Shown: positions 41,066 through 50,212 of the stretch, piece by piece
How positions within the stretch are numbered: position 1 is the first letter of the stretch
How the letters are laid out: each line of letters opens with the position of its first letter
Source of the DNA: Victivallaceae bacterium
GTDB taxonomy: Bacteria > Verrucomicrobiota > Lentisphaeria > Victivallales > Victivallaceae
Direction of reading: 5' to 3'
NCBI GenBank assembly: GCA_028709805.1
Contig: JAQUTL010000001.1
Coordinates: 124,001 to 188,000, forward strand
Length of the DNA stretch: 64,000 bases
Notes under the pieces: generated by a model
Databases searched by the model: none
Told to the model about the DNA's origin: nothing
The model's input: only the letters and a program-made list of their open reading frames with translations
Made by a program: the position numbers and the translations under genes

Positions 41066-42373
41066 TTATTTCAGTTTGACCGCCGACTCGCCGCGCACTG
41101 CGGAAGCGTCGATCAGGCATTTTTTCACTTCGCTGCGATCCGGAATCGCGTACATGACGTCCAGCATAAGTTCTTCGAGCAAGGCGCGCAGTCCGCGTGC
41201 GCCGGTGCCGCGTTTTTCCGCCTGAAGCGCCAGTTCCTCCAGCGCGTCGTGCGTGAATTCGAGATCGACGTGATCCATGCCGAGCAGTTTTTTATACTGT
41301 TTGACCAGCGAATTTTTCGGCTCGGTGAGTATCTTCATCAGGTCGGATTTTGACAGCGGAGCCAGATAGGTGAGCACCGGCAGCCGGCCGACAAGTTCGG
41401 GGATAAGGCCGAACTTCACCAGATCCTCGGTCTCGCAATAGCTGAGAAAATTGTCGCTGGACAGATGGCGTCCGGCGGCCTGCACTTCGGCCTTTTCGTC
41501 ATTCTTCTCAAAACCGAGCACCTGGCGGCCGACGCGGCGTTGAACCAGTTTTTCCAGCCCGATGAACGCTCCGCCGCAGATGAACAGAATATTGGTGGTG
41601 TCCACATGCAGATAGCTCTGCTCCGGGTGTTTGCGGCCGCCCTTGGGGGGAACGTTTGCCACAGTGCCTTCAAGTATTTTGAGCAGCGCCTGCTGAACGC
41701 CTTCGCCGGAAACGTCGCGGGTGATCGACACGTTGTCGGTCTTCCGGGCGATCTTGTCGATTTCGTCAACATAGATGATGCCGATCTGCGCGCGTTCGAT
41801 GTCGTATTCCGCCGCCTGCACCAGCCGCAGGATGATGTTCTCAACGTCTTCACCCACGTAGCCGGCTTCGGTCAGCGTGGTGGCGTCGCAGATGCAGAAC
41901 GGCACGTCGAGCATTTTCGCCAGTGTGCGGGCGAGCAGGGTTTTGCCGCTTCCGGTCGGGCCGAGCAGCAGAACGTTGCTTTTTTCCAGATCAACCTCCG
42001 GAAATCCGGCGTCCGGCGCGGTGGAAAGCTGCGACTGGAGGCGTTTGTAGTGGTTATACACCGCCACCGACAGAACTTTTTTTGCGTGCTCCTGGCCGAC
42101 CACATAGTCGTCCAGTCCGGACTTTAACTGCGACGGCGTCGGCACTTTCAGTCCGGCGATGTACGCGTCGCGTATTTTTTCCCGGTTGCGTTCATTTGCA
42201 GTCTTGACTTTGTCGCCGAGCATTTCGTTGCATGCCGCCACGCAGCGTTCGCAGATGAACGCTCCGTTGTTTCCGGCCACCGCCTGGGTTTTTCCGTCCT
42301 CAAGCGATGCGCCGCAGAATGAGCAGCACACCTTGTTGTTGCGACGGTCGCCGCCGTTATTTGACGAAGACAT
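41066..42373 (-). CDS. clpX: ClpX, ATP-dependent Clp protease unfoldase subunit
   Basis: 435 residues. N-terminal zinc-binding domain with cysteines 17, 20, 41 and 44 (C-S-F-C and C-E-R-C), Walker A G-P-T-G-S-G-K-T, Walker [11 protein letters not shown] and pore loop region G-Y-V-G-E-D-V-E-N. The IGF-type loop for ClpP binding is [12 protein letters not shown]. The ORF opens with TTG two codons earlier, but ATG 42373 follows AAGGAT at the right distance and is the better start. It forms the protease with the adjacent clpP product. Confidence 0.96.
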   Translation of the reverse strand: MSSSNNGGDRRNNKVCCSFCGASLEDGKTQAVAGNNGAFICERCVAACNEMLGDKVKTANERNREKIRDAYIAGLKVPTPSQLKSGLDDYVVGQEHAKKVLSVAVYNHYKRLQSQLSTAPDAGFPEVDLEKSNVLLLGPTGSGKTLLARTLAKMLDVPFCICDATTLTEAGYVGEDVENIILRLVQAAEYDIERAQIGIIYVDEIDKIARKTDNVSITRDVSGEGVQQALLKILEGTVANVPPKGGRKHPEQSYLHVDTTNILFICGGAFIGLEKLVQRRVGRQVLGFEKNDEKAEVQAAGRHLSSDNFLSYCETEDLVKFGLIPELVGRLPVLTYLAPLSKSDLMKILTEPKNSLVKQYKKLLGMDHVDLEFTHDALEELALQAEKRGTGARGLRALLEELMLDVMYAIPDRSEVKKCLIDASAVRGESAVKLK

Positions 42374-42382
42374 TGGCAATCC

Positions 42383-42979
42383 TTATCTTTTAGACTCAAC
42401 CACGTGATCGACCAACCCGTACTTCACCGCCTCTTCAGCGGAGAGGAAGAAGTCGCGATCGGTGTCTTTTTCCACCTTTTTGAGTGTCTGTTTTGTATGT
42501 TTTGCGATGATCCCGTTCAGCGTGGCGCGGGTGCGGAGGATTTCCTGAGCCTGAATGTTGATGTCGGCCGCGGTGCCCTGGGTGCCGCCCCACGGCTGGT
42601 GGATCATGATCCGCGAATTGGGCAGCGCAAAGCGCTTTCCGGCGGTTCCGGCGCAGAGCAGGACGGCGCCCATGCTGGCGCATTGTCCGATGCAGTATGT
42701 TTTCACGTCGCAGCTGAGAACCTGAATGGTGTCATATATCGCCAGCCCGGCCGAGCAGGAGCCGCCCGGCGAGTTGATATAGAGATCGATGTCTTTTTTC
42801 GGGTCTTCGCTCTGCAGATAAAGCAGCTGCGCCACGATAAGATTGGCGACGTCGTCGTCGATCGGGGTGCCGAGCAGCACGATGCGGTCTTTGAGCAGTC
42901 TTGAATAGATGTCGTATCCGCGCTCGCCGGTTCCGGTCTGTTCGACCACCATCGGGACCAGCATTGATTTTTCTTTCAT
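42383..42979 (-). CDS. clpP: ClpP, ATP-dependent Clp protease proteolytic subunit
   Basis: 198 residues. Catalytic triad S102 (G-Q-C-A-S-M-G-A), H127 (M-I-H-Q-P) and D176 (D-R-D-F-F-L-S). Typical segments Y-D-I-Y-S-R-L-L-K and Y-I-N-S-P-G-G-S. It forms the double-ring serine protease used by ClpX. Only nine bases separate it from the clpX ATG, and 43 bases from tig; tig-clpP-clpX is a widely conserved order. Confidence 0.97.
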   Translation of the reverse strand: MKEKSMLVPMVVEQTGTGERGYDIYSRLLKDRIVLLGTPIDDDVANLIVAQLLYLQSEDPKKDIDLYINSPGGSCSAGLAIYDTIQVLSCDVKTYCIGQCASMGAVLLCAGTAGKRFALPNSRIMIHQPWGGTQGTAADINIQAQEILRTRATLNGIIAKHTKQTLKKVEKDTDRDFFLSAEEAVKYGLVDHVVESKR

Positions 42980-43022
42980 GGCGTAGCCTCCTCAATATTG
43001 TTTGACGCAGCGGCCGGCCGGC

Positions 43023-44324
43023 TTATTTCCCGGCGTATTCGGCGAGCTTGTCGAGCGTTTTGTTCATAAGGATGTTGTTGCGCAGGTTTTCGATCGAACC
43101 GTTGCGGTTGAGCAACTTGCGGAACTCGTCCTCCTTGTAGCCGTAGTAGCGGCTCATGACCGCGATCTGGGCATCCAGCTCGCCGTCTTCAACGGTGATG
43201 TTTTCCAGATTGGCGATCTTGCGCAGGATCAGCTCCTTGCGGAGATTGAGCCGGGCCATGGCCTCGGCCTGGGTCTTGTGGTTTTCAAGTTCGGTTTTGA
43301 ACTTCTCGGCGTCTTCGTCGGTTTTGACCTGACGGGCGGCGATTTCGCGCAGCTCCTTCTCGGTCTCCGAGGCGAGGAGGTCGGCGGGAAGTTCAAATTC
43401 CGCCACCTTGCTGTCCAGTTCGTTGTACACCTTGTCCACCAGTTCGGAGTGGCGCTTCATTTCGGCTTCGCGCAGCGAGTTGCTGCGGATGTTTTCCTTG
43501 AGCGCGTCAAGGTTTTCCGCCTGCATTTTTGTGCAGAGTTCGGCGTCGCCGAGCGGCGCGCGGCGCTGGATGGCGTGAACCTTGACGGTGTATTTCACCG
43601 TCTTGCCGGCGAGCGCGGCTTCGCGCCAGTCGGCGGAATAGGCGGCGTCAAAGGTGTATTCCTTGCCTACTTCCGCGCCGGTGAGGGCGGCGGTGGCTCC
43701 GGGAATCTGTTCGGGATCGTTCAGCCACAGATAGTTGTCGTCGCTGGCGACGGCGCGGGAGAGTGCGGCCGGAGCATCGGCGGGAAGTTCAAAATCGGAG
43801 GTGTAGGAGACCTTCAGCATGTCGTCGGCCACGGCGGGTCCGGCGACTTCGGCGTAGTTTCCGTACATGTTGCGGAAATAGGCGAGGCGTTCTTTGACCT
43901 GCTCATCGGTGACGGCGGCGGCTTCGGCTTCAATCTTGAAGCTCTTGTAGTCGGGAATCACGATTTCGGGAGCGAGGACAGCCTTCAGACCGAAGACCAG
44001 TCCGGCGTTGAGTTCAAAGGTTTCCGGCGGCTCGGCGAGCGTGCAGTTGAGCACGTCAAGGCTTTTGTCGGCGGCGATCTGATCGAACGCCACGGCCACG
44101 AGCTTGCGGAGCACTTCGTTTTTCACATCGCCTTCATAGCGCTTGAGCACGATGGCGGCCGGCGCGTGGCCTTTGCGGAATCCGGGAATGGCGACGTATC
44201 CGGAGAGTTCGGCCGCGACTCCGGCCGCGGTCTTCTTCATCTGGTCGGCATCGACCTCGAAGGTGAATTTTTTCTGATTGCTTCCGGCGTCGCTTACGGT
44301 CATTTTAAGTTCTTTGAGAGCCAT
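43023..44324 (-). CDS. tig: Trigger factor (ribosome-associated chaperone)
   Basis: 433 residues. The ribosome-binding signature G-F-R-K-G-H-A-P lies near residue 45, followed by a diverged FKBP-type PPIase domain and a long alpha-helical C-terminal chaperone domain rich in Glu and Lys. The FKBP domain is poorly conserved, as in other PVC bacteria. ATG 44324 follows AAGGAT; an alternative TTG three codons upstream is less likely. First gene of the tig-clpP-clpX operon. Confidence 0.94.
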   Translation of the reverse strand: MALKELKMTVSDAGSNQKKFTFEVDADQMKKTAAGVAAELSGYVAIPGFRKGHAPAAIVLKRYEGDVKNEVLRKLVAVAFDQIAADKSLDVLNCTLAEPPETFELNAGLVFGLKAVLAPEIVIPDYKSFKIEAEAAAVTDEQVKERLAYFRNMYGNYAEVAGPAVADDMLKVSYTSDFELPADAPAALSRAVASDDNYLWLNDPEQIPGATAALTGAEVGKEYTFDAAYSADWREAALAGKTVKYTVKVHAIQRRAPLGDAELCTKMQAENLDALKENIRSNSLREAEMKRHSELVDKVYNELDSKVAEFELPADLLASETEKELREIAARQVKTDEDAEKFKTELENHKTQAEAMARLNLRKELILRKIANLENITVEDGELDAQIAVMSRYYGYKEDEFRKLLNRNGSIENLRNNILMNKTLDKLAEYAGK

Positions 44325-44377
44325 AATTTTCAATCCTTGATTATTGCAATTTGATATTTTTAGAATTTCAAATCACT

Positions 44378-44406
44378 AATATAAGACTGAAACGCCGTTT
44401 TTGCAA
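44378..44406 (-). promoter_or_regulatory. Promoter of the tig-clpP-clpX operon
   Basis: Minus strand: TTGCAA (44401-44406) and TATATT (44378-44383), 17 bases apart. The predicted start of transcription gives a leader of about 46 bases before tig. No heat-shock element is seen. Confidence 0.7.
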
Positions 44407-44428
44407 GCCGCCGGACGATTATTTCCGG

Positions 44429-45607
44429 CTAATTGTCGCCTCTGGCCGGTTCATATTTTGAGAACTCGATCAGACGCTCGGTCTTTTTGCCGCCGGAGAC
44501 GGTGTAGAACTTGTCCGGAGTGTCGGAGCCGCGTTCAAATTTGAATGACTGCGGACGCAGATCGGCCGGAATCAGATCGAGATCAACTCCAAGTTCCGCA
44601 ACGTTGGAGGTGCGGATGTTGAGTTCCGCAATGCCGCTCTTCAGCTTGCAGCCGGTCAGCTGCGGCGAGCGGTCGAAATCGCCGGTCAGATCGCATTCGA
44701 CTTTGGCGAAGGCGGCGGGATTTTTCGGTGTAATGTCGAGATAAAAGAATTTTTTTGCTTCATCGGTCACAATGTTCAGCGACGGATTCCAGCGCACCGG
44801 CAGTCCGGCGTCGCTGGTCATCTGATAGGGGAGGAGCTGGTCGCAGATCCACTCGGCGCCGACGTTCTGATTCAGGTGGCCGGAGTTGGCGATGTAAAAT
44901 ACCGGACGGATGTATTTCTGATATTCCGCAATCGCTTCAAACAGCCGTTCGCTCTGGGCTGGAGCCACCAGTCCGTCGCTGCCGCCGTGCCACATGATGA
45001 TCGGAACCGTGGCCAGATTGCCGGCGTAGTTGGCGGCGCTGCGGCGCGGCGCTTCAAACGGGTCGTCGCCGAGTTCGCGGAGGATCGCACCCTCCACGCC
45101 GCCGGCAAGCTCATTCAGCGCGGTCATGTCGTAACAGCCCTGACCGGCGACTCCGGCGGCGAATATGTCAGGATATTTCGCCAGCATTATCGCGGTGAGC
45201 ATGCCGCCCATTGACCGTCCGGCGACATACACTCTGGTTTTGTCCACCGGATAGTTGCTTGTCATATAATTCATGGCGTCGATCATATCGTGCTGGGCTT
45301 CGAGCGCGGAGCAGCTGGTCTTGCCGTCGGTGTTCTTGCCGTGGAGTTCGGGGGCCGCCACCAGCCAGCCGCGTTTGGCGGCAGCCTCGTAGTAGCCGGA
45401 CCTCTTGGCGGTATAGCGGTCGCCGCCCATAAAGTGGGCGATCATGAGCAGCGGGCGCGGTGTTTTGTTTGAGGCAATGTCGTCCGGCACGAACCCGGCG
45501 GCTTTCTGGGTGCTGCCGTCGTAGCTGCTTTTGAAGTCGAATTCGATTTCCGCGGCGGCGACCGCCAGCGTCACGGCGAACAGAGCGAAGATTATAATTT
45601 TTTTCAT
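44429..45607 (-). CDS. Secreted alpha/beta hydrolase (dienelactone hydrolase/prolyl oligopeptidase-like)
   Basis: 392 residues. A signal peptide (1-19, cleavage near A-A-A-E) directs it out of the cytoplasm. The nucleophile is Ser132 in A-G-R-S-M-G-G; the acid is probably in W-H-G-G-S-D-G-L-V-A-P and the histidine in N-S-G-H-L-N-Q. The last 110 residues form a beta-rich domain. It resembles the acetyl-esterase and feruloyl-esterase-like enzymes of glycan degraders, but the substrate is unknown. ATG 45607 was selected as GGAGACC precedes it. It lies 18 bases downstream of the RlmI-like gene. Confidence 0.85.
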   Translation of the reverse strand: MKKIIIFALFAVTLAVAAAEIEFDFKSSYDGSTQKAAGFVPDDIASNKTPRPLLMIAHFMGGDRYTAKRSGYYEAAAKRGWLVAAPELHGKNTDGKTSCSALEAQHDMIDAMNYMTSNYPVDKTRVYVAGRSMGGMLTAIMLAKYPDIFAAGVAGQGCYDMTALNELAGGVEGAILRELGDDPFEAPRRSAANYAGNLATVPIIMWHGGSDGLVAPAQSERLFEAIAEYQKYIRPVFYIANSGHLNQNVGAEWICDQLLPYQMTSDAGLPVRWNPSLNIVTDEAKKFFYLDITPKNPAAFAKVECDLTGDFDRSPQLTGCKLKSGIAELNIRTSNVAELGVDLDLIPADLRPQSFKFERGSDTPDKFYTVSGGKKTERLIEFSKYEPARGDN

Positions 45608-45625
45608 TTTACCGGTCTCCATTTG

Positions 45626-46468
45626 TCAACGGGTTGAAAATATTGCGCATATTCCTGACGGATTGAGTCTGCCGGTGGAATCGGCCACCGTCATTTCAAA
45701 GCTGCGGCATTCGCCGCGGCCGAACACATCGGTCAGCATGTTGGACATGACCAGTCCGGAAAATCCCGGCGAGTGGGCGGACAGCGCAATGGTGAACGGT
45801 TTGCCGTCCTCTTTGAGTCCGCAACAGAGTTCGAGCAGTTTTATCAGGTCGTCCTCAATCTTCCACACCTGAGCCTTGCTGCCGCGGCCGAAACTCGGCG
45901 GGTCGAGCGCGATCAGGTTGTATTTTGCCCCGCGGCGGACTTCCCGGCGGCAGAACTGGGTCACGTCGTCCACAATCCAGCGGATCGCGTCCGGCACGTC
46001 GGGGTTGAGCCGGCGGTTCTCCTGCGCCCATTCGACCATGCCGCGGGCGGCGTCAAGATGCGTCACCTGCGCTCCTCCTTTTGCCATGGCCATCGACCCG
46101 ATGCCGGAGTAGGCGAAGAGATTGAGCGCCTTGATTTTTCCGCATTTTTCAAATTCCGCCCAGTTGGCGTGCTGCTCGGCGAAAAAACCGAGATGGCCGA
46201 ACGCGGTCGGCTTGATTCTGAGAATGAATCCGGCGTATGAGACGTTCCAGATTTCCGGCAGTTCGCGTTTGAAGTCCCAGTGTCCGTTGCCGCGGCTGTC
46301 GCGTTCAAGGACGGCATCGGCCTTCTGCCATTCCGCATCCGGAAGCGCCGGGCGCCAGAAGGCGTTCAGCGCCGGACGAACCAGACGGAACGGACCGACC
46401 TGTTCGAGTTTTTTCAGATTTCCGGAGTCAAGCAGTATATACGGTTCCGGGGGTTTGGCAATGGTCAT
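45626..46468 (-). CDS. RlmI-like class I methyltransferase (23S rRNA m5C type)
   Basis: 280 residues. It lacks the PUA domain of RlmI and begins with Y-I-L-L-D-S-G-N-L-K-K-L-E. The SAM-binding fold contains L-N-L-F-A-Y-S-G-I-G-S-M-A, acidic D at T-H-L-D-A-A-R and the I-A-L-D-P-P-S-F-G-R-G signature (D-P-P-S-F). These fit the PF10672 family of rRNA or protein methyltransferases. Its ATG overlaps the nagA stop codon (ATGA), so the two genes are translated together. Confidence 0.87.
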   Translation of the reverse strand: MTIAKPPEPYILLDSGNLKKLEQVGPFRLVRPALNAFWRPALPDAEWQKADAVLERDSRGNGHWDFKRELPEIWNVSYAGFILRIKPTAFGHLGFFAEQHANWAEFEKCGKIKALNLFAYSGIGSMAMAKGGAQVTHLDAARGMVEWAQENRRLNPDVPDAIRWIVDDVTQFCRREVRRGAKYNLIALDPPSFGRGSKAQVWKIEDDLIKLLELCCGLKEDGKPFTIALSAHSPGFSGLVMSNMLTDVFGRGECRSFEMTVADSTGRLNPSGICAIFSTR

Positions 46469-47666
46469 TCTTCGGCCTTTTTTATCAGAAAATCGTGTTC
46501 GCTGAACACGATCTTGCCGTTGCATATGGTGAGCAGCGGCTTGTTGGTTTCGTATTCAAACACCGCGATGTCGGCGCGGGTTCGCGGAAAAAGTTCGCCG
46601 CGGTCGTACAGCTGGAGCGACCTGGCGGCGTTCAGCGTTACCGACTGGGCGGCGCGGCATTCCGAACTGTCGGAATAATTCATCAGCGCGTGCCACCCGG
46701 CGTCGAGCATGGTGGTTGTGCCGGCGAGCCGCCCCTCTCTGGTGTGGGTGAATCCGGCTTCGGAGACGATTTCCGCCGGTCCGATGCGATACTCTCCGTC
46801 CGGCATGCCGGCGGCCATGGTGGCGTCGCTGATGGCCACGACCCTGCCGGCCGGTTTGCAGCGGCAGGCGAGGTTGACCATGCGCGGATCAATATGACGG
46901 CCGTCGGAGATCAGCTCGGTGGTTACGCGGTCATCGGTCAGTGCGATGGTGGTCAGCGAGATTTCGCGCTGGTGCAGCGGCGGCATGCCGTTGAACAAAT
47001 GGGTGCAGCATCTTGCGCCGGCGTCGATCGCCAGCATGGTGTCCTCTTCTCCGGCCTGGGAGTGGCCCATGAGGAGCCGACGCCGAAGGTTACCAGCATT
47101 TCAATCAGATTGAGCGAACCGGGAAGTTCCGGTGCAAAGGTCATTCTGCGCACCATTCCGCCGCCGGCGGAGAGCAGTTCTTTTGCGAATCCGAGGTCGA
47201 TCGGCCGGACAAACTGCTGTGATCCGCGCCGATCGGGGTTGAGGAACGGCCCTTCGATGTGGATGCCGACCGCGTCGGCGCCCATGCACGGTGTTTTCAT
47301 CATTGCGGCCAGCGCCGCCAGGTTGTTCAGCATGTCTTCCGGCTTTGCCGCCACCACGGTGGGAACGAAGGTGGTGATGCCGCGTCTTGCCAGCTGAATA
47401 CTCATGTCGTTCAGCGTCTGCGGGCCGACAAGCGGGGTTGACGCGTCAAAGCCGCCGGCGCCGTGGATGTGGGAGTCGATGAAGCCTGGCATGGCGTAGC
47501 CGTTTTCGATGCGGTATATTTCAAGGTCCGACTCCTCCAGCGAGAAGCCGGATTCGCCGCCGACCGCCAGAATGCGGTCGTCTTCGCAGAGAATGCCGCA
47601 GTTCTCAACGCGTTTGACCGGTGTCAGACCGTATCCGGTTATGTAGAGTCGTCTGAGTCGTTTCAT
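46465..47666 (-). pseudogene. nagA: nagA, N-acetylglucosamine-6-phosphate deacetylase, interrupted by a frameshift
   Basis: The N-terminal part (47666 down to about 47069) has P-G-F-I-D-S-H-I-H-G-A-G-G-F-D and H-I-E-G-P-F-L-N-P (metal site). The C-terminal part (47070 to 46465) continues in another frame with M-G-H-S-Q-A-G-E-E, T-H-L-F-N-G-M-P-P-L-H and the catalytic Asp in I-S-D-A-T-M-A-A-G. The frames meet at 47066-47072: reading one base back (-1) there would give the expected G-S-S-M-G-H-S. The break may be a real mutation, a sequencing error, or recoding, though there is no classic slippery heptamer. NagA would use the N-acetylglucosamine released by GH20. Confidence 0.88.
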
Positions 47667-48597
47667 TGTTGTGATTCCTTATGGGATATACTTTACCGTT
47701 TTCCGGTTAAAATGCAACCCTTATTTGCTTTTTTTTAAGGCTTTGAACGGCTTTTGTGCGATTTGCGCATTTTGGCAGCGGTGTAACTGCCTGTTGCTTT
47801 GCGAAGGTGCGAATTGCGCGCTTTGCGTTGCGGTGTTCGGCGGTTGCAAAATCAAAAAATATTTGTTCTTTTTTTCGTGTTTTCCGGTTGCTTTCTTGAC
47901 GCTCCCGGATTACATTGTTAGAGTTGTCCGGCAGGCACTGGATGACAGGGTTGTTGACAAGCTGTTGATAACTTTGCGGAGCGGCCTTGATCTGCCGTCA
48001 CTTGCAAAAAACAGGTGCGGTTATCGATTTTACCGGAGGCGGTGCACAACCGGCTTTTTAACGGATTTTTGAGCTTGATTGAGGTGGAACCCCGGATGAT
48101 TTCAGGTCAGAAGCACGGCGGCGTCCGGAATGGTCGCGCTCGGCGTGAGCTGGTAAGAATACTGTTAATAAAAAACTGTTTTTTACGGTAAATGGCTGAC
48201 AATTAGGATGCTTGAACGCAAAGCCGTTCAACCGCTCCGATTGCGGTGCTGCGGCAGTGAAAAAATATTGTTGAAGACGGCTTGCTTTTTCCGGGTTCGG
48301 AATTATGTTTAGTGATGTTTCGCGGAGACCGTCGCGGTTGACAGCGGCGGCGCTGACGGGGCAAGGTGGGCGTCGCATGGTTAATGCGATGTTTTTCTTT
48401 TGCCGTCGTCCGGCAGGGAAGAAGTTGAAAATGTATCCGTGGCCGATGGGGAAGTTGAAATCGGGTCATGGTTTGAAACGGGACGGAACGGGCGGGATGT
48501 GCAGTTTGCGCGGCGGCGTGTATAGTGCGGTCAAGCGGGGACAACGGATGGAGCGGAAAGGAAAGATCGAGATGTTTTGCGGGAACGGGGGTATGGC
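47667..48597. other. 931-base non-coding region upstream of dnaA; weak candidate origin
   Basis: No convincing gene. DnaA-box-like nonamers on the minus strand: TTGTCAACA (47952-47960), TTATCAACA (47963-47971) and TTATTAACA (48163-48171). An AT-rich stretch follows the third (48161-48185). The first half (47690-47870) contains many short T-rich and TTTGCG/TTGCGC motifs. The genes to the left are minus strand and dnaA and its neighbour are plus strand, as at many origins. But only a few boxes exist and genes further right are mostly minus strand, so origin function is a guess. Confidence 0.3.
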
Positions 48598-50175
48598 ATG
48601 AGTTCGCAGGGGGTGGCGCCAATGTGCGAGGCGGATCTGTTTCAGAGTCGGGAGGAATTGTTGACGGAGGTTCCGGCGTCGTCGGACGGAGAGGCATGCA
48701 ACGTCCCGTCCGGTCGGACGGATGTCGCCGCCGCAGTGTCCGGCACTTTGACTCCGGCCGAGGTCTGGGACGCCGCCTGCCGCATTTTACGGGCCGGCAA
48801 AAACCTCAGCGGCGAAACTTTCAAGCAGTGGTTCATCAATACCGTCGCAGTCGGATTTGACGAACACGGCGATTTGATCGTCGGCGTTCCCGACGAGTTT
48901 TTCGGCAACTGGTTCACGTCCAGTTACGGCGACCGGGTCGCGGCGGCGCTCAAGGCGGTCGGCGACGGTTACGGCTTTGTCATGCGTACCGGTGTGACGC
49001 CTCCGCCGCGGCCGGAACCCGTTGAACCGGCAGCTGTTCCGGCGGTTTCCGCGGCTTCTGCCGTTCCGGCGGCGCAACGGCAGTTTCAGAGTGTGGTCGC
49101 GTCCGGCGTGGCATCGTCGTCCGGTCATTCGCCGGTGCATCCGCAGTTTGCCCGCCGCCACACTTTTGAGAACTTTGTGGTTGGCGAGGAAAACCGTTAT
49201 GCGTTCACTTCGGCTCGCGCGGTGGCTACCACTCCGGGAATTTACAACCCGCTTTATATTTACGGCGACACCGGAACCGGTAAAACCCATCTGATGCAGG
49301 CGGTGCGCTGTCAGCTCATGGAGAACAATCCAAATATCAAGGTGCGTTACGCCTCCTGCGAAGAGGTGTTGAACGACTTTGTCAATTCGCTGGCTCCCCG
49401 CTCGTCGTCGCAGAATTCATTTGCCGACTTCCGGTCTTCGCTGCGCGAGGTTGATGTTCTGCTGATCGACGATATTCACACCATGGCGCATAAAAAGGCT
49501 TTGCAGGAGCAGTTTTTCAATGCGTTCAATGAACTTTACCGCGCCAATAAACAGATTGTGCTTACCTGCGACAAACAGCCCTGTGACATTGACGGACTGG
49601 AAAAACGTCTGGTTTCGCGGTTTGAGGCCGGCGTTATCACCGAGCTTTTGCCGCCCGGATACGAGATCCGTCTGGCCATTCTGCGGCAGACCGCGGCTGA
49701 ATGCGGCTCTCCGGTACAGGACGATGTGCTTGATTTTCTGGCGGCCAACATCTCCTCCAACGTCCGGCGGCTGAAGGGAGCGATGCTGCGGGTGGTGGGG
49801 GCGGCCTCCGCCTCCGGGGTGCCGGTCACGGTAAACTTCGCCGGCGAGCTTCTGCACGCGATGCTGGAGGATGAATGCAGCGCGAAATCGGTTTCGATGG
49901 AGACGATCATCTCCAAGGTGGCCGAGCACTTTGACCTGAGAATAAATGACATATTGTCCAACCGGCGGCCGCGCAACATTGCCGAGCCGCGGATGATGGC
50001 GATGTATTTGTGCCGGAAGCTCACCAACTGCTCGTATCCCGAGATCGGTTCGGCGTTCGGAAAAAATCACGCGACGGTGTTGAATGCGATGGAGCGGGTG
50101 CCGCGGCTGTGCGGCGAATCGGAAAAGTTGCGCCGGTCGCTGGCGCAGCTGGAGCGGCAACTGAAACATAATTGA
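48598..50175 (+). CDS. dnaA: DnaA, chromosomal replication initiator
   Basis: 525 residues. It has an unusual N-terminal extension of about 50 residues, then domain I (about 52-125, V-W-D-A-A-C-R-I-L), a long Pro/Ala/Val/Ser-rich linker (about 132-185), AAA+ domain with Walker A G-D-T-G-T-G-K-T at 223-230 and Walker B L-L-I-D-D-I-H at 288-294, arginine finger region R-L-V-S-R-F, and domain IV. The DNA-contact signature is F-G-K-N-H-A-T-V in place of F-G-G-R-D-H-T-T-V. ATG 48598 has a GGGGG ribosome binding site; a TTG at 48577 is an alternative start. Confidence 0.95.
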   Translation: MSSQGVAPMCEADLFQSREELLTEVPASSDGEACNVPSGRTDVAAAVSGTLTPAEVWDAACRILRAGKNLSGETFKQWFINTVAVGFDEHGDLIVGVPDEFFGNWFTSSYGDRVAAALKAVGDGYGFVMRTGVTPPPRPEPVEPAAVPAVSAASAVPAAQRQFQSVVASGVASSSGHSPVHPQFARRHTFENFVVGEENRYAFTSARAVATTPGIYNPLYIYGDTGTGKTHLMQAVRCQLMENNPNIKVRYASCEEVLNDFVNSLAPRSSSQNSFADFRSSLREVDVLLIDDIHTMAHKKALQEQFFNAFNELYRANKQIVLTCDKQPCDIDGLEKRLVSRFEAGVITELLPPGYEIRLAILRQTAAECGSPVQDDVLDFLAANISSNVRRLKGAMLRVVGAASASGVPVTVNFAGELLHAMLEDECSAKSVSMETIISKVAEHFDLRINDILSNRRPRNIAEPRMMAMYLCRKLTNCSYPEIGSAFGKNHATVLNAMERVPRLCGESEKLRRSLAQLERQLKHN

Positions 50176-50212
50176 TCGACGGCATCGGCGATCCCGAAGA
50201 GCAGGAGCGTAG

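Noticed and set aside
46495-47397. 300-codon plus-strand frame across the nagA frameshift
   Set aside because: It is antisense to both nagA halves, which hold all the NagA catalytic motifs; no domain is seen in the antisense product.
47671-48072. 133-codon frame, Cys- and Phe-rich, in the gap before dnaA
   Set aside because: No ribosome binding site, unusual composition for this genome and no recognisable domain; it comes from T-rich non-coding DNA.
47900-48300. Small stable RNA (SRP RNA, tmRNA or 6S RNA) in the gap before dnaA
   Set aside because: No match to the SRP core, the tmRNA 3' end or the 6S bubble could be seen by eye; a covariance search would settle it.
48305-48601. 98-codon frame just before dnaA
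   Set aside because: Basic and Met-rich, but it does not resemble RpmH or any small protein I know and runs into the dnaA start; no ribosome binding site.
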